A stretch of DNA of 64,000 nt from JAABTH01 sp964390725. GTDB taxonomy: Bacteria > Bacillota > Dethiobacteria > DTU022. The translations under genes were made by a program, and so were the position numbers. A model generated the notes under the pieces. It saw only the letters and a list, made by a program, of their open reading frames with translations, did no database searches and was not told the DNA's origin. Numbering within the stretch: the stretch's first letter is position 1; each line of letters starts with the position of its first letter. The DNA lies in assembly GCA_964390725.1 (NCBI GenBank), contig CAYMIW010000001.1:62001-126000 (forward strand), read 5' to 3'. Shown here piece by piece: positions 53,077 to 61,583 of the stretch.

Positions 53077-53949
53077 TTGACCCGGGTTAATTATACACTT
53101 GACAGGATAGAACAGGCCTGGAATGTCCGCCGGGCATTTTTCCCCGACCAGATTGAATTTGTTGATCCCACAGCTACGCTTGCTGTGTCGGTTACAGGGA
53201 ATAAATGTGCTCTAAAATGTGCTCATTGTAACGGCAGGTATCTTCAACACATGGTTACTCTTAACCAGGCCCTTAAATCAGCCGATAATGATAAATCAAG
53301 CTATCTTGTCTCCGGAGGCTGCGACAGCAATGGTAAAGTACCCCTGATGGACAGCCTGGAAAAGCTGGAAGAGCTTAAAAAAAAAGGTCCGTTAAACCTG
53401 CATACCGGTTTGGTGGAGGAAGGTGAAGCAAGGGTGCTGGGATCATTGGCCGAAGTTGTATCTTTTGATTTTCCCGGTGATGATCAGACTATCGCTGCTG
53501 TTTACGGACTTCAGGTTGGGATTGGGCAATATCTTGATACTTACCGGTCCCTGGTTAGATATACCCGGGTGGTGCCTCATATTTGTGTTGGATTAAATGG
53601 TGGGCAGATCAGGGGCGAAGAGATGGTTCTTGATATCCTGCGAGATGAAGCTGTGGAAGCGATCAGCATAATTGTTTTTCGTCCCACAGCAGGTACTGTT
53701 TTTAGCAATTGTCGGCCGCCTTCACCTGAAGATGTAGCATTCTTTATCGCCAGGGCCCGTTTAATGTTTCCCTCTACCCCCCTTTACCTGGGCTGCATGC
53801 GACCCGGCGGCCGCTACAGGGAAAAGCTTGATCTGTTGGCTATCAGGGCAGGAATTAATAAAATTGTCATGCCGTCCCTGGCTGCCGGTGTGGAAGCAGG
53901 TCGGCTGGAAATGCAGGTAATTCATTCCCGGGGGTGTTGTTCTCTATGA
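53077..53949 (+). CDS. Radical SAM protein, probable component of a two-protein lipoyl synthase (LipS1/LipS2-type)
   Basis: 290 residues from a TTG start after CAGGAGG. The radical SAM cluster motif is GNKCALKCAHCNGRYL (CxxxCxxC), and the barrel continues with YLVSGGCDSNG, FDFPGDDQTI and VPHICVGLNGG. The C-terminus has two adjacent cysteines (SRGCCSL). It is not a LipA: the size and motif context differ, and LipA's extra N-terminal cysteines are absent. Its place between the glycine cleavage genes and an octanoyltransferase, beside a second radical SAM gene, matches the LipS1/LipS2 lipoyl synthase pair known from archaea and some bacteria. I infer that it inserts one of the two sulfurs into octanoyl-GcvH. 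Confidence 0.75.
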   Translation: MTRVNYTLDRIEQAWNVRRAFFPDQIEFVDPTATLAVSVTGNKCALKCAHCNGRYLQHMVTLNQALKSADNDKSSYLVSGGCDSNGKVPLMDSLEKLEELKKKGPLNLHTGLVEEGEARVLGSLAEVVSFDFPGDDQTIAAVYGLQVGIGQYLDTYRSLVRYTRVVPHICVGLNGGQIRGEEMVLDILRDEAVEAISIIVFRPTAGTVFSNCRPPSPEDVAFFIARARLMFPSTPLYLGCMRPGGRYREKLDLLAIRAGINKIVMPSLAAGVEAGRLEMQVIHSRGCCSL

Positions 53950-54944
53950 TTCGACTGTCTGCCGGAACTGCCGCCTGTCTCGGCCTTAATGGTGCTAAAA
54001 TGGATTATTATCCGACAACAGCATATCTTTTAGCAGGCAGTCGTTGCCTGATGAACTGTTCTTTCTGCCCGCAGGGAACCAGTCATGGTCACAACCCGGC
54101 AGGAAGCCGGCTCGGGAGGATTTCCTGGCCTGGATACAAATGGGATAAGGTAAAAAAGGTATTAACCAAAGCCCGTCAACAAGGAGTTGAGCGTATATGC
54201 CTGCAGGCGGTCCGGCACACCGACGGGATAATCAAGATACAGAGGCACCTTGCAAAAATCAGGTCGTGCAGCGACCTGCCAATTTCTGTATCGGCCTGGA
54301 TCAGCAGTGTTGATGATGCAGGCGAACTACTTGATTCAGGGGCGGAAAGAATTGCGATATCTATTGACGTGGTTAATCCTGATGCTTTCAGGATCTTCAA
54401 AGGAGGCCAGCAGGAAAATAGAATCAGGCTTTTATTGCGCTGTGCAGAAAAATATCCCGGGAAAATCAGCACACACCTGATTTGCGGCCTTGGAGAAAGT
54501 GAAAAAGAGATGCTTTCAATAATCAATAGTTTTGTTTCAGCGGGTATTACTGTTGGATTGTTTGCTTTTACTCCCCTGAAAGGTACCGATTTGGAAAAAT
54601 GGGTTTCGCCACGGATAGCAGTATACCGGCGGGTGCAAATAGGTTACTATCTGCTAAACCGGGGAGCAGCATCGTTTGATAATTTTTTGTTCAGCGGTGA
54701 AAAGCTAATCTCATGCGGTTTGACGGAAAATCATCTAAAAAAAACCCTGGCAGACGGGTTAGCTTTCAGGACCAGTGGTTGTCCCGGCTGTAACAGGCCA
54801 TATTACAATGAACACCCCGGGGGAGATATCTATAATTATCATTACCCGCCAGGTAATGAGCAAATATCAGCGGCAACAAAAGAATCAGGGTTGCTTAAAC
54901 AGTATTCTTATAGCACACCCCGGGCGGAGGTAAATAAATGCTGA
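53946..54944 (+). CDS. Radical SAM protein, probable second component of a LipS1/LipS2-type lipoyl synthase
   Basis: About 332 residues from the ATG at 53946, overlapping the previous stop as ATGA. The cluster motif is AGSRCLMNCSFCPQGTSHG (CxxxCxxC), preceded by DYYPTTAYLL. The barrel shows ICLQAVRHTDG, ISVSAWISSVDDAG and STHLICGLGESEKEM. Near the C-terminus further cysteines (RTSGCPGCNRPYYNEHPGG) may hold an auxiliary iron-sulfur cluster that could donate sulfur. A gene pair of this make-up, next to lipM and gcvH, is best explained as a split lipoyl synthase. I cannot say which member is LipS1 and which LipS2. Confidence 0.75.
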   Translation: MIRLSAGTAACLGLNGAKMDYYPTTAYLLAGSRCLMNCSFCPQGTSHGHNPAGSRLGRISWPGYKWDKVKKVLTKARQQGVERICLQAVRHTDGIIKIQRHLAKIRSCSDLPISVSAWISSVDDAGELLDSGAERIAISIDVVNPDAFRIFKGGQQENRIRLLLRCAEKYPGKISTHLICGLGESEKEMLSIINSFVSAGITVGLFAFTPLKGTDLEKWVSPRIAVYRRVQIGYYLLNRGAASFDNFLFSGEKLISCGLTENHLKKTLADGLAFRTSGCPGCNRPYYNEHPGGDIYNYHYPPGNEQISAATKESGLLKQYSYSTPRAEVNKC

Positions 54945-55681
54945 GCAAGTGGCGTCTTGTCCTTGACCCGCCTCTGCCGGGGTTGGTTAACATGGAAAGA
55001 GATATTAATATAATGAATGAGATGAGTGAGGGCGGTTGTCCGCCAACTCTGCGTCTATACAGGTGGTCCCCTCCCGCAGTATCAATTGGCCATTTCCAGG
55101 ATGAAGAAAAAGTTGTTAACCGGCAGGCCTGCCGGGAACTGGGACTTGATTTGGTCCGTCGACCCACAGGCGGGCGGGCAGTAATTCATGCTGACGAGCT
55201 TACCTACAGCATAGTGGTGCCTGAAACAGACCCATTCACAGAAAAGGGTGGAGTTATCGATGTTTACAGGGCAATCAGCCGCGGTATTGTTAATGCATTT
55301 AGTCTGCTGAATATAACGGCTTCTATGGCCCCAGCATCGAATGAAAGGCCGACCCTGGCTCCTGGCTCCTGTTTCGATACGCCTTCAGCTTATGAAGTCC
55401 AGGTTAAAGGTAAAAAAGTTGTTGGCAGTGCCCAGTTGCGCCGGGATGGCGTAATCCTACAGCACGGCTCCATACTGTTCAGCCTGGCTGAAGATCTTTA
55501 CCAGAGAGTTTTAATAAATGATCGATTCAAGGGTAACAGGGATAACGGATCTAAATTAAGCCAAATGGCTGCCGGCCTTCTGGATCTCGGCTACGTGGTA
55601 AGTTATGATGATATGACCCGGGCCCTGGTAAAGGCTTTTTCCAGGGTTATTCCGGCTGTTTTCAGCAGTTATGTTTATTAA
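54938..55681 (+). CDS. lipM: Octanoyltransferase, LipM-type (lipoate-protein ligase A family)
   Basis: 247 residues of the biotin/lipoate ligase fold. RRPTGGRAVIH (74-84) is the acyl-binding loop, and GKKVVGSAQLRRDGVILQHG contains the conserved lysine. Cys145 in SCFDTPSAYEV sits where LipM octanoyltransferases have their catalytic cysteine; true lipoate ligases (LplA) lack it and carry an accessory domain. It should move octanoate from octanoyl-ACP to GcvH, making the substrate for the radical SAM pair. It overlaps the preceding gene by 7 bases. Confidence 0.85.
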   Translation: MLSKWRLVLDPPLPGLVNMERDINIMNEMSEGGCPPTLRLYRWSPPAVSIGHFQDEEKVVNRQACRELGLDLVRRPTGGRAVIHADELTYSIVVPETDPFTEKGGVIDVYRAISRGIVNAFSLLNITASMAPASNERPTLAPGSCFDTPSAYEVQVKGKKVVGSAQLRRDGVILQHGSILFSLAEDLYQRVLINDRFKGNRDNGSKLSQMAAGLLDLGYVVSYDDMTRALVKAFSRVIPAVFSSYVY

Positions 55682-55739
55682 ATGTAATGCATATATACCC
55701 AGTTGGGAGAGGATTATTAAAATCGGAGGAGTGTGAATA

Positions 55740-57146
55740 ATGGCCATAAAATACCAGGTTGTGATTATTGGTGGAGGGCCGGGGGGGTATCTTGCTGCCT
55801 TACGTGCGAGTTCACTCAACTTAAAAACCGCTCTTGTTGAAAAAGATACCCTGGGTGGAATCTGCCTTAATCACGGTTGCATCCCTACCAAGGTTCTTAC
55901 GCACGGAGCAGCTATGTACCGCCGCCTGCAGGCAGCGGATGATTTTGGTTTTTCTTTTAATGGATTAAAGCTTAACTACTCCCGTCTACAGGATAAAAAA
56001 GATGAAGTGGTGCATGAATTGGTTGGTCATATTTATACCATGTTTAAGAGCGGGGATATTGACCTTTATGAAGGAACCGGATTGGCGTCAGGTGCCGGCC
56101 TGGTTAAGGTTAAGTTAAATGACGGTGGTATGGTTAACCTGAACACTGAGAATGTTGTTCTGGCAACCGGGAGCGATGAGCTTATCCCCGATACCCCCGG
56201 AATTGACCTTCCCGGAATTATGACTTCACGGGAAGCCCTGGCTCTCAGGAATCTTCCGGATACAATGGTGGTGATAGGGGGAGGAGTTATTGCCCTGGAA
56301 ATGGCTTCAATCTTCATGGGCCTGGGGGTAAAGGTTAAAATTGTTCATCGCAGTGAAAGGCTGCTACGCCGGATGGATTTGGAGATGGTTCGCCGCCTGA
56401 CAACTTACCTCAAAAAAGGCGGACTGGAAATAAGCATGAATACGCCGGTTAGGAAGATTGAAACTATAGAAAACGGTTTTAGGCTTACTATTGAAGCAAA
56501 AAAGGGAGAAGAAACAGTGCAGGCGGATAGTGTCCTGTTGGCGGTAGGTCGTAAACCTGCTTTTGGTGGCCAGGATCTCGATGCTCTCGGGGTAGATTAC
56601 CATCAAAACGGGATTATTGTTAATAATAAAATGGAAACCTCCATGCCGGGCATATATGCTGTTGGTGATGCAACATATCCCAATTACTACCTGGCCCACA
56701 CTGCTTACCACCAGGGGATAGTAGCCGTGGAGAATATAGCAGGGATTGATGCTGCCTTCGACGGAACAGCGGTGCCGAACTGTCTGTTTACAGATCCGGA
56801 GCTTTCTTCCGTAGGACTTACCGAGGAAGAAGTAAAAGAACGAGGCCTGGAAGAGGTGAAAATAGGAAAATTTCCTTTCTCAGCCAGCGGCAGGGCGGCT
56901 ACCCAGGGAGAAAGTGAGGGAACTGTAAAAATTATTGCAGCCGGTAAAGATGAAAAAGTAGTTGGAGTGCATATTCTTGGTCCCCATTCATCCGACCTGA
57001 TCCAGGAAGGAACTATGGCGGTATCCAGGGGATTTACAGCTGCAGAAATGGCAGAATTGATACATCCACATCCGACACTGAATGAATCTGTATGGGAAGC
57101 AGCCATGGCTATTAATAAAACATCGCTGCACATAACAAGAAGATGA
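55740..57146 (+). CDS. lpdA: Dihydrolipoyl dehydrogenase (glycine cleavage L protein)
   Basis: 468 residues. FAD motif VVIIGGGPGGYLAALRA, redox disulfide LGGICLNHGCIPTK, NAD motif VIGGGVIALEMASIFMGLG, and the catalytic HPHPTLNE near the C-terminus are intact. It reoxidises the dihydrolipoyl group of GcvH and makes NADH. ATG at 55740 follows CGGAGGAG. The location in the gcv operon indicates that it serves glycine cleavage; no pyruvate dehydrogenase genes are nearby. Confidence 0.96.
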   Translation: MAIKYQVVIIGGGPGGYLAALRASSLNLKTALVEKDTLGGICLNHGCIPTKVLTHGAAMYRRLQAADDFGFSFNGLKLNYSRLQDKKDEVVHELVGHIYTMFKSGDIDLYEGTGLASGAGLVKVKLNDGGMVNLNTENVVLATGSDELIPDTPGIDLPGIMTSREALALRNLPDTMVVIGGGVIALEMASIFMGLGVKVKIVHRSERLLRRMDLEMVRRLTTYLKKGGLEISMNTPVRKIETIENGFRLTIEAKKGEETVQADSVLLAVGRKPAFGGQDLDALGVDYHQNGIIVNNKMETSMPGIYAVGDATYPNYYLAHTAYHQGIVAVENIAGIDAAFDGTAVPNCLFTDPELSSVGLTEEEVKERGLEEVKIGKFPFSASGRAATQGESEGTVKIIAAGKDEKVVGVHILGPHSSDLIQEGTMAVSRGFTAAEMAELIHPHPTLNESVWEAAMAINKTSLHITRR

Positions 57147-58285
57147 TTAGAATCGGTTTGATCATAAATCCGATTGCCGGAATGGGAGGCAGGGTGGGGC
57201 TAAAAGGTACCGACGGAGCAGACATCCTGGCCGAGGCCCTGGCCCTTGGTGCCAGACCTGAATCCGCGGCAAAAACAGCTCTTGCCCTTAAGGAGCTAAA
57301 ACCTGTCTCCGGTTCGATCCTGGTGCTGACCTGTCCGGGTTTCATGGGCGAAGATTTGGTTCGCGAATGTGGCTTTAACTGTGAAGTTGTTGAAATAAAT
57401 CATTTCAACAAAGGCGATCTGTTTTCAACAAGCCCTGATCATACCATAAAAGCAGTAAAAGAAATGGTTCGACAGGGTATTGAGTTATTGCTATTTGCCG
57501 GCGGTGACGGAACAGCCCGTGATATTTGCATGGCTCTTGGTGAAAATATAAAACTTCCGGTAATAGGTATTCCGGCAGGAGTGAAGATTCACTCGGCTGC
57601 TTATGCTGTTAATCCGCGCAGTGCAGGACGGCTGGCCTTGAGTTATCTCCAGCAGGAAGGGTTATCATTGAAAGATGCTGAAGTAATCGATCTTGATGAA
57701 GGAGCGTATCGCGAAGGACGTGTTTTACCTAAACTCTATGGTTACCTTTCAGTTCCCGTTGATGAAAACCTGATGCAGCATTTGAAAGTTGGCAGGAGCA
57801 ATTCACCTGCTGAAAATCTTGAAGCAATTGCCACTTCTGTAATTGAAACCATGGAGACTGATAATATATATGTGATCGGTCCCGGTTCAACTACAGCTTC
57901 GATTATGGATAAACTTGGTTTACCGGGGACACTGCTTGGGGTGGATCTGGTTGAAAACGGCAACTTGATTATAAAAGATGCAGGGGAGCAGGACATATTA
58001 GAGACAATTGAAAATAAACTGGCCAAAATTGTGATAACAGTAATAGGAGGCCAGGGTTATTTGTTTGGGCGTGGCAATCAGCAGATTAGTGCCGCGGTTA
58101 TCAGAAAGATTGGCAGGGATAATATAATAATCTGTGCAGAAAGGGAAAAAATTCTCAGCCTGGAAAACCGCTCACTCCTGGTAGATACCGGCGATCAAGA
58201 GGTTAACCGGATGTTGAGCGGTTATTACAGAGTGGTAACCGGTTATCGGGAATCAATTGTTTATCCTGTTTCACAGGTGTTTTAA
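57143..58285 (+). CDS. ATP-NAD kinase-like protein (AcoX family)
   Basis: 380 residues with the NAD-kinase fold. The N-terminal RIGLIINPIAGMGG and the diacylglycerol/NAD-kinase nucleotide loop LLLFAGGDGTARDICMAL are present, along with GIPAGVKIHSAAYAVNPRSA and YVIGPGSTTASIMDKLG. The size and C-terminal extension match AcoX-like proteins found beside acetoin or lipoyl-dependent dehydrogenases, rather than housekeeping NadK. Its ATG overlaps the lpdA stop by 4 bases. Its role is not proven; supply of NADP from NAD near an NADH-producing system is one possibility. Confidence 0.85.
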   Translation: MIRIGLIINPIAGMGGRVGLKGTDGADILAEALALGARPESAAKTALALKELKPVSGSILVLTCPGFMGEDLVRECGFNCEVVEINHFNKGDLFSTSPDHTIKAVKEMVRQGIELLLFAGGDGTARDICMALGENIKLPVIGIPAGVKIHSAAYAVNPRSAGRLALSYLQQEGLSLKDAEVIDLDEGAYREGRVLPKLYGYLSVPVDENLMQHLKVGRSNSPAENLEAIATSVIETMETDNIYVIGPGSTTASIMDKLGLPGTLLGVDLVENGNLIIKDAGEQDILETIENKLAKIVITVIGGQGYLFGRGNQQISAAVIRKIGRDNIIICAEREKILSLENRSLLVDTGDQEVNRMLSGYYRVVTGYRESIVYPVSQVF

Positions 58286-58348
58286 TGCCCACATCCTCTA
58301 CCTATTTATTTTAATCTATTCAAATCTAAGCGATCTAGCTGGTTAACC

Positions 58349-58373
58349 TGATCATATCCACTGGATATAATCA
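58349..58373. promoter_or_regulatory. 25-base dyad over the promoter of the NuoEFG-like operon
   Basis: TGAT-c-ATATCCA-c-TGGATAT-a-ATCA is symmetric at 22 of 25 positions (58349-58373). It overlaps TATAAT (58366-58371), with a weak TTAACC 17 bases upstream (58343-58348). It looks like an operator for a dimeric regulator. It does not match the Rex or FNR consensus that I know. Confidence 0.6.
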
Positions 58374-58462
58374 GAATAATTATGGTATTATATTAATTAG
58401 TTCTAAAACTATGAGCGTCTATCAGAAAAAGTACAGAAAAGTACAGATAGGAGATGCGGTCA

Positions 58463-59008
58463 TTGCAGTTGCTGGAAGGTGAAAGAGAAGAAATTCTCGC
58501 CTGTGTAGGTGAGATATTGAAGGATACTGCCCCCAAACGCGAGAACCTAATCCCCGTTTTACAAAAAGTTCAGGCCAGGCTCGGTTACCTGCCGGCGTTG
58601 GCCATGGAGAAAATTGCCGAAGGTATTCATGTTGCTGCAGCCGATGTTTACGGATTAGCTACTTTTTACAATCAATTTCGTTTAAATCCTCCCGGTAAAC
58701 ACCAGGTAAAGGTTTGCATGGGAACGGCATGTTACATGGTTGGTGGCGGTATTACCCTGGAGTCTTTTGAGCGTAGAATGAATATTAAAGAGGGAGAAAC
58801 CAGCCCGGATCGTTTGTACAGCCTGGAAAGAGTAGCCTGTGTTGGCTGCTGCACCATGGCCCCGGTTGTAGTAGTTAATGACAATGTTGAAGGGAAGGTA
58901 ACGCCTACCAGGGTGGATGGAATTATGCTTACTTTCGAGGATCAAAACGATGAAAGCAGCCATAAAAAGGGTCAGGATCAGTTAAAACAGGAGGAGGATC
59001 AGCAGTGA
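58463..59008 (+). CDS. NuoE-like [2Fe-2S] subunit of an NADH-linked oxidoreductase
   Basis: About 181 residues. The thioredoxin-like [2Fe-2S] domain has its four cysteines in VCMGTACYMVGG and ACVGCCTMAPVVVVND, and the N-terminal helical part has VLQKVQARLGYLPALAMEKI. It corresponds to NuoE/HndA/HydC. AGGAG directly abuts the ATG at 58454, so the TTG at 58463, 9 bases further, is the better start. The last residues are charged. First gene of a three-gene operon with NuoF-like and NuoG-like proteins; all are soluble. Confidence 0.9.
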   Translation: MQLLEGEREEILACVGEILKDTAPKRENLIPVLQKVQARLGYLPALAMEKIAEGIHVAAADVYGLATFYNQFRLNPPGKHQVKVCMGTACYMVGGGITLESFERRMNIKEGETSPDRLYSLERVACVGCCTMAPVVVVNDNVEGKVTPTRVDGIMLTFEDQNDESSHKKGQDQLKQEEDQQ

Positions 59009-60924
59009 GCGAAACAGCCAATCCTCGAAAAATATATGATCACTTATATCAGGAAGCCTGTGCAAAGGCAGATCTAAAGCAAAATAAAGCAAAAGTGATG
59101 GTTGGAACGGCAACCTGTGGTGTGGCTGCCGGAGCCCGGCAGATAAAAAGCGATTTTGTCCGGGAAATCGAAGCCAGTGGATTATCTGAGGCGGTCGATG
59201 TGATTGAGGTTGGCTGCATGGGACACTGCTATGCCGAACCAATGGCAATTATTGATAAGCCGGGACACCCCCCGGTTTGTTACGGAAAACTGGATGAAGG
59301 TTTGGTTCATCGCCTGGTAGAAGACTTCCTGGCCGGAGATGATCCGTCATATGAATATGCCATGGCAGCTCTTGAGCGAAACGATATTTTCCCAACTTTT
59401 GAGGATTTCCCCCGCGGGGTTTATGAGCATAAACTGATCCTTGAACAGTGCGGTTTTATAGACGCCCGCGATATTGACAGCTATATTGTCCGTGAAGGAT
59501 ACAAAGCCCTGGCTGAAGCCCTGGATAATCAACCCGAGTCTGTTCTTGAGGAGGTTAAAGCGGCTAACCTGCGCGGGCGCGGTGGAGCTGGATTTCCCGC
59601 AGGTCTTAAATGGGAAGCCTGCATTAAGCAGAAGAGCGATGAAATTTACATAATATGTAACGCTGACGAGGGTGATCCCGGGGCATTTATGGATCGCAGC
59701 ATTCTGGAATCAGATCCACACCTGGTGATTGAGGGAATGATCTTATGTGCTTATGCTACAGGTGCCAGGAACGGCTACCTGTATATCCGTGCTGAGTATC
59801 CGCTTGCAGTAACCCATGTTCAGGAAGCTATTAATCAGGCCAGGGAAAAAAATTTACTGGGAAAATCAATACTGGGCACCTCTTTTGATTTCGATCTGGA
59901 AATATTCCAGGGTTCGGGAGCTTTTGTTTGTGGGGAGGCCACTGCTCTTGTTAATTCCATGGAAGGTAAAATGGGCATGCCTGAAAGCAGACCACCGCGT
60001 TTGGCCGAGAAAGGTTATCGCGGCAAACCAACGGTTCTTAATAATGTTAAAACATTTGCCTATGTTCCCCTGATAGTGCGCAGGGGAGCAGATTGGTTTA
60101 AAGGAATCGGCACTCCCGACAGTCCGGGTACTGCAGTATTTTCCCTGGTAGGCAAGGTTGTCAATACGGGACTGGTCGAAGTGCCCATGGGAACAACTCT
60201 GCGCCAGTTGGTTTATGATGTTGGGGATGGTCTGCCTGATGGAAAAGCCTTTAAAGCTGTCCAGATTGGTGGGCCTTCGGGAGGATGTCTTCCTGAAAGT
60301 GCCCTTGATGTGCCGATAGATTTCGACTCACTCCAGGATGCAGGTGCCATAATGGGTTCCGGCGGCCTGGTTGTAATGAGTGAGGATGACTGCATGGTAT
60401 CGGTTGCCCGTTATTTTCTTGAATTTACCCAGCATGAATCATGCGGCAAATGCACTTTCTGCCGCTTGGGAACGAAACATATGCTAGATATTTTAACCGA
60501 CATTACCCGGGGTAAGGGTGATGAGAATACCTTGAAGTTATTGGAAGAGCTTGCCGAGGATGTCCGGGACGGTTCATTATGTAATCTGGGGCGAACGGCT
60601 CCCAACCCGGTTTTAACAACGTTAAAGTACTTTCGCGATGAATATAAAGCCCATATTGAAGAAGGACGCTGCCCGGCCCTGGTTTGCCGTGACCTGATTC
60701 TATATTATATAGAACCGCCAAAGTGCAGCAAATTGTGTAATGTCTGCGTCGGAAGCTGTCCAACAGAGGCGATATTTACCAGGGATGACGGACTAAAAGA
60801 GATTGACCAGGAGAAATGTGTTAAATGCGATAATTGCCTGAAAGCCTGTCCACCTGAGTATAATGCCATAGTTAAGCTGTCTCCCCCTGTTCTTCCGCAG
60901 GAGAAAGCGAGGAAAGCGAAATGA
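59005..60924 (+). CDS. NuoF-like NADH-binding flavoprotein subunit (HndC/HydB type)
   Basis: 639 residues. An N-terminal thioredoxin-like [2Fe-2S] domain (GTATCGVAAGA, VGCMGHCYAEP) precedes the NuoF core. FMN/NADH binding shows as RGRGGAGFPAGLKWE and NADEGDPGAFMDRS, and the [4Fe-4S] as ESCGKCTFCRLGT. A C-terminal two-cluster ferredoxin follows; its first motif is CSKLCNVCVGSCP with an unusual CxxxC spacing, its second the regular CVKCDNCLKACP. This is the diaphorase subunit of bifurcating hydrogenases and formate dehydrogenases. GTG start overlaps the nuoE-like stop. Confidence 0.93.
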   Translation: MSETANPRKIYDHLYQEACAKADLKQNKAKVMVGTATCGVAAGARQIKSDFVREIEASGLSEAVDVIEVGCMGHCYAEPMAIIDKPGHPPVCYGKLDEGLVHRLVEDFLAGDDPSYEYAMAALERNDIFPTFEDFPRGVYEHKLILEQCGFIDARDIDSYIVREGYKALAEALDNQPESVLEEVKAANLRGRGGAGFPAGLKWEACIKQKSDEIYIICNADEGDPGAFMDRSILESDPHLVIEGMILCAYATGARNGYLYIRAEYPLAVTHVQEAINQAREKNLLGKSILGTSFDFDLEIFQGSGAFVCGEATALVNSMEGKMGMPESRPPRLAEKGYRGKPTVLNNVKTFAYVPLIVRRGADWFKGIGTPDSPGTAVFSLVGKVVNTGLVEVPMGTTLRQLVYDVGDGLPDGKAFKAVQIGGPSGGCLPESALDVPIDFDSLQDAGAIMGSGGLVVMSEDDCMVSVARYFLEFTQHESCGKCTFCRLGTKHMLDILTDITRGKGDENTLKLLEELAEDVRDGSLCNLGRTAPNPVLTTLKYFRDEYKAHIEEGRCPALVCRDLILYYIEPPKCSKLCNVCVGSCPTEAIFTRDDGLKEIDQEKCVKCDNCLKACPPEYNAIVKLSPPVLPQEKARKAK

Positions 60925-61583
60925 GTGATTTCGTTACTGTAACTATTGATGGCCGGGAAATAAAAGCCGGGGCAGGAGAAAAGCTTTTATGGGTTGCCCT
61001 GGGTAACGGTATTTATATTCCGCATCTTTGTGCGATTAAAAATGAAGAGAGGCCCAATGCAAGTTGCAGACTTTGTTTTGTAGAAATAGAAGGGTATTCA
61101 CACCCGGTTACATCCTGCACCATGACAGTAAAAGATGGTATGAATGTTAAGACAAGGAGTGAGAAAGTTGACCGCCTGGTTCGAACTGCCTTTGAGCTTA
61201 TATTATCAGACCACAATCTTAACTGTCGTGAATGTCCTGCTAACCGGGCCTGCGAACTGCAGAAGATAGCCAAAGAGCGTAAACTAAAATTAAAGCATGA
61301 CCGCTTTAATCTGATTGAGAGGGAATTTGAAATTGATGAAAGCCCTGAAAAGTTTGCCTTCGACCGCAGCCGCTGTGTTCTATGCGGGCAGTGTGTCTGG
61401 GCTGATCGTGAAAAAGCAAAGGTTGGGGCAATCGGGTTTTCAAATCGGGGGATTAACCGTGTAGTAACCACTTTTAAGGAGGTTCCACTGGCAGAATCTA
61501 TTTGCACAGAATGCCTGCTGTGTGTTGAAGCATGTCCGGTAGGGGCTTTATTTTATAAAAATAAAGAAGCTCAAAAGGGATAA
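60921..61583 (+). CDS. NuoG-like iron-sulfur subunit, short form without catalytic domain
   Basis: 220 residues. A plant-type [2Fe-2S] domain (CAIKNEERPNASCRLCFVEI ... TSC) is followed by the His/Cys cluster DHNLNCRECPANRACELQ and two further clusters. In the first of these the fourth ligand position is Asp rather than Cys (CVLCGQCVWAD). The second is regular (CTECLLCVEACP). The chain ends there: there is no molybdopterin or H-cluster domain. It therefore relays electrons between NuoF and a partner encoded elsewhere, such as formate dehydrogenase or a hydrogenase. It overlaps nuoF-like by 4 bases. Confidence 0.9.
   Translation: MSDFVTVTIDGREIKAGAGEKLLWVALGNGIYIPHLCAIKNEERPNASCRLCFVEIEGYSHPVTSCTMTVKDGMNVKTRSEKVDRLVRTAFELILSDHNLNCRECPANRACELQKIAKERKLKLKHDRFNLIEREFEIDESPEKFAFDRSRCVLCGQCVWADREKAKVGAIGFSNRGINRVVTTFKEVPLAESICTECLLCVEACPVGALFYKNKEAQKG

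Noticed and set aside
53077..54944. One of the radical SAM genes as classical LipA
   Set aside because: Neither has LipA's additional N-terminal CxxxxCxxxxxC cluster or its usual size and sequence pattern.
54938..55681. Lipoate-protein ligase A (scavenging ligase)
   Set aside because: The LipM-type cysteine motif SCFDTPSAYEV and the absence of an accessory domain favour an octanoyltransferase.
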